Shown: piece after piece, positions 1-5,172 of the stretch
Layout: the number at the start of each line of letters is the position of its first letter
Position numbering within the stretch: the stretch's first letter is position 1
Assembly (NCBI GenBank): GCA_944380945.1
Contig: CALWJG010000129.1
Coordinates: 1 to 5,172, forward strand
Length of the DNA stretch: 5,172 nt
Reading direction: 5' to 3'
Source of the DNA: an uncultured Agathobaculum sp.
Lineage (GTDB): Bacteria > Bacillota > Clostridia > Oscillospirales > Butyricicoccaceae
Program-made: the position numbers and the translations under genes
Notes under the pieces: generated by a model
Told to the model about the DNA's origin: nothing
The model's database searches: none
The model's input: the letters and a program-made list of their open reading frames with translations, nothing else

Positions 1-19
1 ATCAGGTTCCGCTTATGGT

Positions 20-1519
20 TCAGTTTTTGGCCTTGCTGCGGTTGTACCGGGCGGTGATCACGAGGATCGCTGCGACGAGCAGCGCCACGCCCACCACCAG
101 CGCGACAAAGCCGTTGCCCACAAGGCCGCCGATCAGGAAGCCCACGAAGCAGATCGCGGCGATCAGCAGCGCGTAGGGCATCTGGGTGGAGACATGGTCG
201 ATGTGGTTGCACTGCGCGCCCGCAGAGGCCAGAATGGTCGTATCCGAGATCGGGGAGACATGGTCGCCGCACACCGCGCCGGACAGGCATGCTGCGACGG
301 TCATCACCAGCATGGTGCCGCCCGCGTCGCCGAACACCGCGACCGCGATCGGGATCAGGATGCCGAACGTGCCCCACGAGGTGCCGGTCGCAAACGCGAG
401 GCCGAGCGAGATCAGGAAGAAGATCGCGGGCATGAGCATGGCGATCATGGACTCGCCGTCCACGATCGAGGAGACAAAGCCGCCGATGTCCAGATATTCC
501 TCCGAGCACACGCCGGACAGCGTCCACGCGAGCGTCAGGATCAGGATCGCGGGCACCATGGCCTTGAAGCCCTCGGTAAATGCCTCGCAGAACTGGCTGA
601 ACGTCAGGATCCTGCGCGGGATGTACAGCAGGAAGGTGAAGATCAGCGTAAAGAACGAGCCGAGCACGAGCGAGGTCGAGGAATCGCAGCCCGCGAATGC
701 GTCGATGACGCCCACGCCCTCGAAGATGCCGCCCGTGTACAGCATGCCGGCGATGCACAGCGCGATCAGCACGCAGATCGGCAGGATCAGGTCGTAGACC
801 CTGCCCGCGCCGCCGACCACATGGGTCTGCTCCAGCTGGGTCAGGTCGTCGTCCTTATGCTCGGCCTCGTAGCGCCCCATGGGGCCGAAGTCGAAATCCG
901 CGCCCATCAGCCAGATCAGGAAGCCGATGGTGAGCAGGGCGTACAGGTTCATCGGGATGGTCTGCAGGAACAGCGAGAACCCGTCGATGCTGCTCGATTC
1001 GGGCAGCGAGGAGCCGACCGCGGCCGCCCAGCTCGAGATCGGGGCGATGATGCACACGGGCGCGGCGGTCGCGTCGATGATGTAGGCCAGCTTGGCGCGG
1101 GTGACGCCGTAGCGGTCGGTCACCGGGCGCATGACCGTGCCCACGGTCAGGCAGTTGAAATAATCGTCCACAAAGATGAAAATGCCGAGGAACGAGGTGG
1201 CGTAGGCCGCCCCGCGCCGGCTGCGGATGGTTTTGGACGCCCAGTCGCCATAGGCGCGCGACGCGCCCGATTTGGTGACGAGCGACACCAGAATGCCGAG
1301 CAGCACCAGGAAAATACAGATGTTGATGTTTTCGCCGAGCTTGCTGCCCATGACCTCAAACGTGGTCTCGACCGCGTGCAGCGGGTTGAAGCCGGTAAAA
1401 AGCAGCCCGCCGGCCAGAATGCCGATCAGCAGCGAGGAGTATACCTCCTTGGTGATCAGCGCCAGCGCAATCGCAATGATCGGCGGCAGCAGGGTCCAGG
1501 CAGTTGCTGTCAGATCCAT
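20..1519 (-). CDS. nhaC: NhaC-family Na+/H+ antiporter
   Basis: This encodes a 499-residue polytopic inner-membrane protein of the NhaC family (COG1757), which exchanges cytoplasmic Na+ for external H+; some relatives, such as MleN of Bacillus, couple this to malate/lactate exchange. The sequence shows many hydrophobic segments spread over the whole length. It also carries the family's conserved polar blocks: FVDDYFNCLTVG (residues 117-128), an AYIIDATAAPVCIIAPISSW block (about 145-164), GTSWGTFG (379-386), GDHVSPISDTTI (418-429) and NHIDHVSTQMPYAL (438-451). Length is normal for the family and the protein looks intact. The ATG at 1519 is preferred over an in-frame TTG at 1525, because the ribosome binding site lies 9 bases from the ATG but only 3 from the TTG. 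It has its own promoter downstream of the symporter gene. Only 19 bases follow the stop, so no terminator can be seen. The family call is firm; the exact exchanged ions are not known from sequence. Confidence 0.93.
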   Translation of the reverse strand: MDLTATAWTLLPPIIAIALALITKEVYSSLLIGILAGGLLFTGFNPLHAVETTFEVMGSKLGENINICIFLVLLGILVSLVTKSGASRAYGDWASKTIRSRRGAAYATSFLGIFIFVDDYFNCLTVGTVMRPVTDRYGVTRAKLAYIIDATAAPVCIIAPISSWAAAVGSSLPESSSIDGFSLFLQTIPMNLYALLTIGFLIWLMGADFDFGPMGRYEAEHKDDDLTQLEQTHVVGGAGRVYDLILPICVLIALCIAGMLYTGGIFEGVGVIDAFAGCDSSTSLVLGSFFTLIFTFLLYIPRRILTFSQFCEAFTEGFKAMVPAILILTLAWTLSGVCSEEYLDIGGFVSSIVDGESMIAMLMPAIFFLISLGLAFATGTSWGTFGILIPIAVAVFGDAGGTMLVMTVAACLSGAVCGDHVSPISDTTILASAGAQCNHIDHVSTQMPYALLIAAICFVGFLIGGLVGNGFVALVVGVALLVAAILVITARYNRSKAKN

Positions 1520-1528
1520 TCCCAATTT

Positions 1529-1537
1529 CCCCCTTCT
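1529..1537 (-). promoter_or_regulatory. Ribosome binding site of the NhaC-family gene
   Basis: The minus strand reads AGAAGGGGG followed by nine bases and then the ATG at 1519. A TTG codon in the same frame at 1525 would leave only three bases, too few for normal initiation, so this site decides the start in favour of ATG. Confidence 0.7.
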
Positions 1538-1575
1538 GATGCAGGATCGCGTGCCGCGGCCTGCAGCTTCCTTTT

Positions 1576-1604
1576 ATTTTACCCGCATCCGACAGGGTTG
1601 ACAA
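1576..1604 (-). promoter_or_regulatory. Sigma-70/SigA-type promoter for the NhaC-family gene
   Basis: On the minus strand there is a -35 box TTGTCA (1599-1604), a spacer of exactly 17 bases, and a -10 box TAAAAT (1576-1581), each matching consensus at five of six positions. Transcription would start near 1569, giving a leader of about 50 bases that contains a 6-bp inverted repeat (1540-1545 with 1560-1565). The promoter begins 16 bases after the symporter stop codon, so the antiporter can be expressed independently of the upstream gene. No terminator separates the two genes, so readthrough is also possible. Confidence 0.75.
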
Positions 1605-1619
1605 GCGTAAATCCGCTTT

Positions 1620-3050
1620 TTAACGGGAGGAAGGGGATTTTTGTGCAAACTGCGTCACATGCCGCCGGGAAAGCGGGCGGAATTGTCCAATATGATTTGC
1701 GCGGCGGTAGCGCTGCCATTCCGCCAGCACCGCGCGCCGCAGCGCGAGCACACCGATCAGGTTGGGCAGCGCCATCAGGCCGTTGAACACGTCGGACAGC
1801 GCCCAGACCAGATCGAGCCGCATCACGCAGCCCGCCCAGGCCGCGGCGGCATACGCGGCCTTGTAGAGCGGCACTGCGCGCGGGCAGAGGTATGCGGCGG
1901 CGCGCTGGCCGTAATAGGCCCAGCCGAGCAGGGAGGAAAAGGCGAACAGCGCCAGCGATACCGCGACGAACGCCCCGCCCCACGGCCCGAGGGCGGCGGA
2001 GAACGCGGCGGCGGTCAGCGGCGTGCCGGTCGGGCCGGCGGCGCCGCAGTAGGCCCCGCTGGACAGGATGACGAGCGCGGTCGCGGTGCACATGACGATG
2101 GTGTCGGCGAATACCTCGAACACCGCCCACATGCCCTGCTCGCAGGGCTCTTTGGCGTCCGCCGCCGCGTGCACCATGACCGACGAGCCCATCCCCGCCT
2201 CGTTGGAGAACACGCCGCGCGACACGCCCACGCGGATGGCCTGCGCCATGCCGTAGCCCGCGGCGCCGCCCGCGCCTGCGCGCCAGTCGAACGCGCAGGC
2301 GAAGATCTCCCCGCAGGCCTGCGCGAGCTGCGCGCGCCCGCACCAGAGCGCCGCCGCGGCGCCCGCCATGTAGAACAGCGACAGCAGCGGCACCAGCGTT
2401 TCCGCCACGCGGGAGATGCGCCCCAGCCCGCCCAGCAGCACGGCCGCGGCCAGCGCCGCCATGACCAGACCGGTCGTCTGCGGCGACACGCCGAACACCG
2501 CCGCCATGCCGTCCGCGACCGAGTTGCACTGGCTTAGGTTGCCCACCCCGAACGAGGCCAGCATGCAGCACAGCGCGAACGCGCCGGCGAGCCCCGGGCT
2601 GTGCAGCCCCTTTTTCAGATACAGCATCGGCCCGCCCTGCCATGCGCCGTCCCGGCCGCGCGTGCGGTACAGCATGCCGAGTACGTTTTCCGCAAAGGCG
2701 GTCATCATGCCGAAGAAGGCGGAGACCCACATCCAGAACACCGCGCCCGGCCCGCCGATGGTCAGCGCGGTCGCCACGCCCGCGATGTTGCCCGTGCCCG
2801 CGGCCGCGGCCAGCGCGGTGCACATGGTGGCGAACGGGGAGACGCCCCCGGCGCGGCCCTGCCGCCGCGCGCTGCCGGTCAGGCAGGAGAGCAGCGTCCG
2901 CCGCAGCCACAGCCCGAGGTGCCGCAGCTGGAACAGGCGGGTGGCGGCGGTGAAGTAAACGCCCGTGCCCAGCAGCAAAAGCAGCATGGGCGGCCCCCAG
3001 ACAAAGGCGCGGATCATATCGCACAGCTGTGCGGCGGCAGCAGACAGCAT
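1620..3050 (-). CDS. alsT: AGCS-family alanine/glycine:cation (Na+ or H+) symporter
   Basis: This encodes a 476-residue inner-membrane transporter of the AGCS family (AlsT/DagA/AgcS type), which takes up alanine or glycine with Na+ or H+. Family blocks are clear and in order: SPFATMCTALAAAAGTGNIA (71-90), GGPGAVFWMW (99-108), an E-x6-YR element near 121-129, GGPMLYLKKG (139-148), GVGNLSQCNS (168-177), the signature SRGVFSNEAGMGSS (277-290), and FAFSSLLGWAYYGQ (369-382). About ten or more hydrophobic segments are present. The last probable membrane segment ends near residue 440, followed by a basic, Ser/Arg-rich tail to residue 476. The ATG at 3050 is chosen because a good ribosome binding site lies seven bases upstream and the family homology begins right after it; the open frame continues upstream only as a shadow of recX. 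No terminator follows, and the antiporter gene lies about 100 bases downstream. The family is certain; substrate and coupling ion are inferred. Confidence 0.94.
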   Translation of the reverse strand: MLSAAAAQLCDMIRAFVWGPPMLLLLLGTGVYFTAATRLFQLRHLGLWLRRTLLSCLTGSARRQGRAGGVSPFATMCTALAAAAGTGNIAGVATALTIGGPGAVFWMWVSAFFGMMTAFAENVLGMLYRTRGRDGAWQGGPMLYLKKGLHSPGLAGAFALCCMLASFGVGNLSQCNSVADGMAAVFGVSPQTTGLVMAALAAAVLLGGLGRISRVAETLVPLLSLFYMAGAAAALWCGRAQLAQACGEIFACAFDWRAGAGGAAGYGMAQAIRVGVSRGVFSNEAGMGSSVMVHAAADAKEPCEQGMWAVFEVFADTIVMCTATALVILSSGAYCGAAGPTGTPLTAAAFSAALGPWGGAFVAVSLALFAFSSLLGWAYYGQRAAAYLCPRAVPLYKAAYAAAAWAGCVMRLDLVWALSDVFNGLMALPNLIGVLALRRAVLAEWQRYRRANHIGQFRPLSRRHVTQFAQKSPSSR

Positions 3051-3057
3051 GGCAAAG

Positions 3058-3067
3058 CCCCCTTTTT
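3058..3067 (-). promoter_or_regulatory. Ribosome binding site of the AGCS symporter gene
   Basis: The minus strand reads AAAAAGGGGG, then seven bases (CTTTGCC), then ATG at 3050. It fixes the start codon in a frame that stays open for another 155 codons upstream. Confidence 0.7.
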
Positions 3068-3210
3068 GCGCTATCCCTCCACTGTATGCGCAGTGCGCGC
3101 GCGAAATCCGCCGAAAGGCGGGGCAAAAGGCCCCACCGGCGGCCGCAGGGATACAGCGGTTTTGCCGCTGCGGCTGCCCGGTATGCATGCGCGGGCAGGA
3201 TTCATCCGCA
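3068..3210 (-). other. Hairpin-rich leader of the symporter gene
   Basis: Between the recX terminator and the symporter ribosome binding site the sequence holds five short perfect inverted repeats: 3080-3084 with 3091-3095 (CACTG/CAGTG), 3108-3112 with 3117-3121 (CCGCC/GGCGG), 3120-3124 with 3130-3134 (GGGGC/GCCCC), 3154-3159 with 3165-3170 (CAGCGG/CCGCTG), and 3174-3180 with 3192-3198 (CTGCCCG/CGGGCAG). Some are mutually exclusive: 3142-3148 can instead pair with 3168-3174, and 3108-3112 with 3138-3142. I see no convincing -35/-10 pair and no glycine riboswitch core, although glycine riboswitches are common before AGCS genes. The region could be a structured 5' leader, or simply GC-rich spacer in which short hairpins arise by chance. 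Confidence 0.35.
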
Positions 3211-3237
3211 ATAAAAAGGAGGAGCATACGCTCCTCC
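3211..3237 (-). terminator. Rho-independent terminator of the recA-recX operon
   Basis: On the minus strand an 8-bp perfect stem (GGAGGAGC/GCTCCTCC, 3230-3237 with 3218-3225) with a four-base loop is followed directly by TTTTTAT. It starts 12 bases after the recX stop codon, the expected place for the operon's end. It also separates the SOS operon from the symporter gene. Confidence 0.9.
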
Positions 3238-3249
3238 GATAAGACCTGT

Positions 3250-3714
3250 TTATTCGTCGGGCAGCTGCTGCCCGTATTCCGCGAGCGCGTCGCGGATCTC
3301 CTGCCAGGAAAAGCCGCGCCGCTGCAGCGCCGCGACCGCCTTGTCGATCTCCTTCCGGTCGGACACATCGCCGCGCAGGCGCTTGTCGAGCAGCGCACGC
3401 AGCTGCGCCGGCTCGGGCGCATAGCCCAGCAGGGCGGCTTCGGCCGTCCCGCGGTCCACGCCGCGGCGGGTGAGCTCCTGCCGGATGCGCGCGGCGCCGT
3501 AGCCCCGGCGCGCATAGCTGCGCACCACGCTCTCCGCGTAGGCCGCGTCGTCCAGCAGGCGGCGCTCGATGAGCCACGCGACCGCGTAGTCCGCGGCGTC
3601 CTCGCTGTGGCCCTTTTCGATCAGCTTATCGCGCAGCGCGGCCGCGCTCAGCGCCCGGTAGGACAGCTGCCTGGCCGCCGCGTCCAGCGCCGCGCGGTAT
3701 TGCTCCTCGCTCAT
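3250..3714 (-). CDS. recX: Regulatory protein RecX
   Basis: This encodes a 154-residue cytoplasmic, all-helical protein that binds RecA filaments and modulates (usually limits) their growth and activity. The family's three-helix repeats are recognisable. The strongest is residues 46-85, with RRLLDDAAYAESVVRSYARR (51-70) followed by GYGAARIRQELTRRGV, matching the usual 'L-D-D-x2-(F/Y)-A ... G-x-G-x2-R-I-x2-E-L-x2-(K/R)-G-(I/V)' pattern. A C-terminal repeat has LQRRGFSWQEIRDAL (130-144). Length fits a short RecX. Its ATG overlaps the recA stop codon as ATGA (3711-3714). The sequence just before it has only a weak purine-rich stretch, so translation is probably coupled to recA. Adjacency to recA supports the call strongly. 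No damage or missing core residues are seen. Confidence 0.95.
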   Translation of the reverse strand: MSEEQYRAALDAAARQLSYRALSAAALRDKLIEKGHSEDAADYAVAWLIERRLLDDAAYAESVVRSYARRGYGAARIRQELTRRGVDRGTAEAALLGYAPEPAQLRALLDKRLRGDVSDRKEIDKAVAALQRRGFSWQEIRDALAEYGQQLPDE

Positions 3715-4871
3715 TCTTCGTCCAGATCGTCAAAGTCGTCCGCGTCGATCGAGACCGCCTTGGCCGAGCTCACCTTGGGCGCGGCCGGCTTGGCGGCCGC
3801 TGCCGTCGGCATGGCGGCGCGGGCGGCGGAGAGCTGATGCTCGCGGCTGCGCTCCTCCTCGACCTTCTCCATGATCTGGCGCTGCACGTCGTCCGCCGCG
3901 TCCGGGTTGTCCTTGAAATACTGCTTGGCAGCGTCGCGGCCCTGACCGAGCCGGATATCGCCCATGGAGAACCACGCGCCCGACTTGCTGACGATGCCGT
4001 ATTTGACGCCGAGGTCGACCAGCTCGCTCGTGCGCGAGATGCCCTCGCCGTACATGATGTCGAACTCGGCCTCCTTGAACGGGGGCGCGACCTTGTTCTT
4101 GACCACCTTGACGCGGGTGTGGCTGCCGATCATCTCGGTGCCGTTCTTCAGGTGCTCCATGCGGCGCACATCCAGACGGACGGACGCATAGAACTTGAGC
4201 GCGCGGCCGCCGGTCGTCACCTCCGGGCTGCCGTAGATCACGCCGACCTTTTCGCGCAGCTGGTTGATGAAGATCGCCACGCAGTTGGACTTGGAGATCG
4301 ATCCCGCCAGCTTGCGCATGGCCTGGCTCATCATGCGGGCGTGCAGGCCGACGAACGAGTCGCCCATCTCGCCCTCGATCTCGGCGCGCGGGGTGAGCGC
4401 GGCGACCGAGTCGATGACCACGATGTCGATCGCGCCCGAGCGCACGAGCGCCTCGGCGATGTCCAGACCCTGCTCGCCGGTGTCCGGCTGGGAGACGAGC
4501 AGGCTGTCGATGTCCACGCCCAGCGCCTTGGCGTAAACCGGGTCGAGCGCGTGCTCCGCGTCGATAAAGGCGGCGGTGCCGCCCATTTTCTGCGCCTCGG
4601 CCACGCAGTGCAGCGCGACCGTGGTCTTGCCCGAGGATTCCGGCCCGTAGATCTCCACGATGCGGCCGCGCGGCAGGCCGCCGATGCCCAGCGCGAGGTC
4701 CAGGCCGATCGAGCCGGTCGGGATATGGTCGACCTGCATATTGGCGTTCTCACCCAGACGCATGACCGAGCCCTTGCCGAACTGGCGCTCGATCTGGCCC
4801 AGCGCCGCTTCGAGCGCTTTTTTCTTATCGGCCGCGGGCGCGACCGTTTCCATCTGTTTTCTGGTAGCCAT
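3711..4871 (-). CDS. recA: Recombinase A (RecA)
   Basis: This encodes the 386-residue ATP-dependent DNA strand-exchange protein, which forms filaments on single-stranded DNA for recombinational repair and stimulates LexA self-cleavage in the SOS response. Visible elements are: Walker A GPESSGKT (76-83), the catalytic glutamate E106 in DAEHALD, Walker B VVIDSV (151-156), loop L1 near 166-174 (EGEMGDSF), and loop L2 from about 204-220, beginning at Q204. A KVVKNKVAPPFKEAEF block (255-270) precedes an Ala/Pro-rich linker (about 349-370) and an acidic C-terminal tail (DADDFDDLDEE, 376-386), which in known RecAs tempers activity. The frame stays open upstream to 4997, but the ATG at 4871 is chosen because AGGAGG lies six bases before it and the upstream promoter would not transcribe the longer form. 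It overlaps recX by four bases. Regulation is probably by LexA. L1 has Phe where the E. coli protein has His163. Confidence 0.98.
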   Translation of the reverse strand: MATRKQMETVAPAADKKKALEAALGQIERQFGKGSVMRLGENANMQVDHIPTGSIGLDLALGIGGLPRGRIVEIYGPESSGKTTVALHCVAEAQKMGGTAAFIDAEHALDPVYAKALGVDIDSLLVSQPDTGEQGLDIAEALVRSGAIDIVVIDSVAALTPRAEIEGEMGDSFVGLHARMMSQAMRKLAGSISKSNCVAIFINQLREKVGVIYGSPEVTTGGRALKFYASVRLDVRRMEHLKNGTEMIGSHTRVKVVKNKVAPPFKEAEFDIMYGEGISRTSELVDLGVKYGIVSKSGAWFSMGDIRLGQGRDAAKQYFKDNPDAADDVQRQIMEKVEEERSREHQLSAARAAMPTAAAAKPAAPKVSSAKAVSIDADDFDDLDEE

Positions 4872-4877
4872 AAACAG

Positions 4878-4883
4878 CCTCCT
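4878..4883 (-). promoter_or_regulatory. recA ribosome binding site
   Basis: A perfect AGGAGG on the minus strand, six bases (CTGTTT) before the ATG at 4871. It rules out the longer in-frame start at 4997. Confidence 0.9.
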
Positions 4884-4904
4884 GCACAAACTTTTGTTAT
4901 GCCC

Positions 4905-4933
4905 ATTATAACAGGATGCGGATTTGAATGCAA
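4905..4933 (-). promoter_or_regulatory. recA promoter (SigA type)
   Basis: The minus strand has a perfect -10 box TATAAT (4905-4910), a 17-base spacer and a weaker -35 box TTGCAT (4928-4933). Transcription would begin near 4898, giving a leader of roughly 27 bases. The LexA-like operator lies nine bases upstream of the -35 box. Confidence 0.85.
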
Positions 4934-4942
4934 TCATTTTAT

Positions 4943-4956
4943 CGAAAATTTGTTCG
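4943..4956 (-). promoter_or_regulatory. LexA (SOS) operator upstream of recA
   Basis: The minus strand reads CGAACAAATTTTCG, which matches the Gram-positive LexA box CGAAC-N4-GTTCG at all but one arm position (T for G). The symmetry extends outward: ATCGAA (minus strand, 4953-4958) and TTCGAT (4941-4946) are perfect arms of an 18-bp site. It lies just upstream of the recA -35 box, where LexA could block or bend the promoter. recA is a standard LexA target in Firmicutes. Confidence 0.82.
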
Positions 4957-4995
4957 ATTATTTGAAAAGGCATTTTCCGCACCCGCCGGCGCAGC

Positions 4996-5026
4996 AAAAA
5001 GGGGCGGCCTGTTCGGTCCGCCCCTT
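4996..5026 (-). terminator. Rho-independent terminator of an unseen upstream gene
   Basis: On the minus strand the stem AAGGGGCGG (5018-5026) pairs with CCGCCCCTT (4999-5007). It is extended by two more G-C pairs beyond a bulged A, and the T-run (4996-5000) directly follows. It would end transcription coming from a minus-strand gene beyond 5172, and so insulate the recA promoter. Confidence 0.8.
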
Positions 5027-5045
5027 AGCTTGTCGAAAAAATCTC

Positions 5046-5060
5046 CGCGCCGCAGGCGCG
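5046..5060. repeat. Perfect hairpin CGCGCC-GCA-GGCGCG
   Basis: Six-base perfect arms around a three-base loop. On the minus strand the stem is followed by GAGATTTTTT, so it could act as a weak secondary terminator, though the T-run starts four bases late. It is the first of four hairpins packed into 5046-5170. Confidence 0.5.
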
Positions 5061-5069
5061 CATGAAACA

Positions 5070-5096
5070 GAAAACAGCGGCTTTGCTGCTGTTTTC
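5070..5096. repeat. Long hairpin with GAAAACAGC / GCTGTTTTC arms
   Basis: Nine-base perfect arms (5070-5078 and 5088-5096) extend inward through one G-T wobble to a 12-bp stem with a TTT loop (5082-5084). The A/T-rich stem ends resemble a two-way terminator. It directly abuts the next palindrome with no spacer. Confidence 0.6.
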
Positions 5097-5127
5097 ATAA
5101 AAAGTCCGGCTCTGCCGGACTTTTTAT
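5097..5127. terminator. Bidirectional Rho-independent terminator
   Basis: Perfect 14-base arms (ATAAAAAGTCCGGC at 5097-5110 and its complement at 5114-5127) surround a TCT loop. On either strand this gives a GC-rich stem of eight pairs followed by TTTTTAT, so it can stop transcription in both directions. No plus-strand gene is visible in the window, so the minus-strand role, ending a gene to the right, is the likelier one. Confidence 0.8.
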
Positions 5128-5128
5128 A

Positions 5129-5170
5129 CCAGTCGGGACAAAAGTTTCGCCAGTCGGAACTTTTGTCCCG
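5129..5170. repeat. Two 21-bp tandem units forming a 13-bp inverted repeat
   Basis: CCAGTCGG occurs at 5129-5136 and again at 5150-5157, a 21-base period. In the first unit it is followed by GACAAAAGTT and in the second by the exact reverse complement, AACTTTTGTC. The result is a perfect 13-bp inverted repeat (CGGGACAAAAGTT 5134-5146 with 5158-5170) around an 11-base loop. The window ends two bases later, so more units could follow. This could be a repeat-element end, a protein-binding site or a stable RNA hairpin. Confidence 0.6.
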
Positions 5171-5172
5171 TT

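Noticed and set aside
194..1786. A 530-codon open frame on the plus strand opposite the antiporter gene.
   Set aside because: Its product is dominated by Arg, Asp, His, Gln and Ala with no recognisable domain, as expected for the antisense of a GC-rich gene. The minus strand encodes a clear NhaC-family protein.
1579..3126. A 515-codon minus-strand frame overlapping the symporter gene in another phase.
   Set aside because: The translation is low-complexity Arg/Ala/Gly-rich and has no family match, while the alternative frame carries all AGCS signatures.
3068..3210. Glycine riboswitch before the AGCS symporter.
   Set aside because: I looked for the conserved GGAGAG, ACCGAAGGGGCAA-type and CTCAGGCAAAAGGAC-type segments on the minus strand and found none.
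3182..3216. A symporter promoter made of TTGCGG and a downstream ATGCAT or CATACC.
   Set aside because: The -10 match is too weak at any acceptable spacing. The -35 candidate also overlaps the edge of the recX terminator's T-run.
3051..3515. N-terminal extension of the symporter frame across the recX gene.
   Set aside because: It would run through recX and its terminator, has no similarity to AGCS proteins, and the ATG at 3050 has a proper ribosome binding site.
4872..4997. A 42-codon N-terminal extension of RecA.
   Set aside because: It spans the LexA box, promoter and ribosome binding site, and known RecAs begin close to the chosen ATG.
5046..5170. CRISPR array.
   Set aside because: The hairpins differ in sequence from one another, and the only direct repeat is eight bases occurring twice. 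There are no uniform repeats and spacers.

Overview
The window is GC-rich, gene-dense bacterial chromosome, and every gene I can support lies on the minus strand. In transcription order (high to low coordinates) they are recA, recX, an alanine/glycine:cation symporter of the AGCS (AlsT/DagA) family, and an NhaC-family Na+/H+ antiporter. The likely host is a Gram-positive Clostridia-type Firmicute, possibly a GC-rich gut anaerobe of the Oscillospirales. That rests on the Clostridia-like RecA, a Gram-positive (CGAAC-N4-GTTCG-type) LexA box, strong AGGAGG-type ribosome binding sites, and the pairing of AGCS and NhaC transporters. The order-level placement is an inference from style, not a database result.

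Right end (about 4872-5172). This gene-free stretch holds the recA control region: an AGGAGG ribosome binding site, a TTGCAT-17-TATAAT promoter, and just upstream a near-perfect LexA/SOS operator. Beyond it is a Rho-independent terminator for an unseen minus-strand gene to the right. Then come four further perfect or near-perfect hairpins packed into 5046-5170. The outermost is built from two 21-bp units that share CCAGTCGG but carry the following ten bases in opposite orientation. This looks like a dispersed intergenic repeat or a stack of terminators.

Middle (3211-4871). recA and recX overlap by four bases (ATGA) and end at one clear terminator about a dozen bases after recX. They form a compact SOS operon in which the recombinase is made together with its modulator.

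Left (20-3210). The symporter gene follows a 160-base leader with five consecutive short inverted repeats and no convincing promoter. The antiporter gene has its own good promoter (TTGTCA-17-TAAAAT) starting 16 bases after the symporter stop codon. The two transporters could be linked physiologically, with Na+-coupled amino acid uptake on one side and Na+ extrusion on the other, but this is inference from proximity.

I found no tRNA, rRNA, CRISPR array, transposase or phage gene. The protein-coding content is ordinary. The parts worth a second look are non-coding: the hairpin cluster at the right end and the structured leader of the symporter gene. I do not see a new multi-gene system here.
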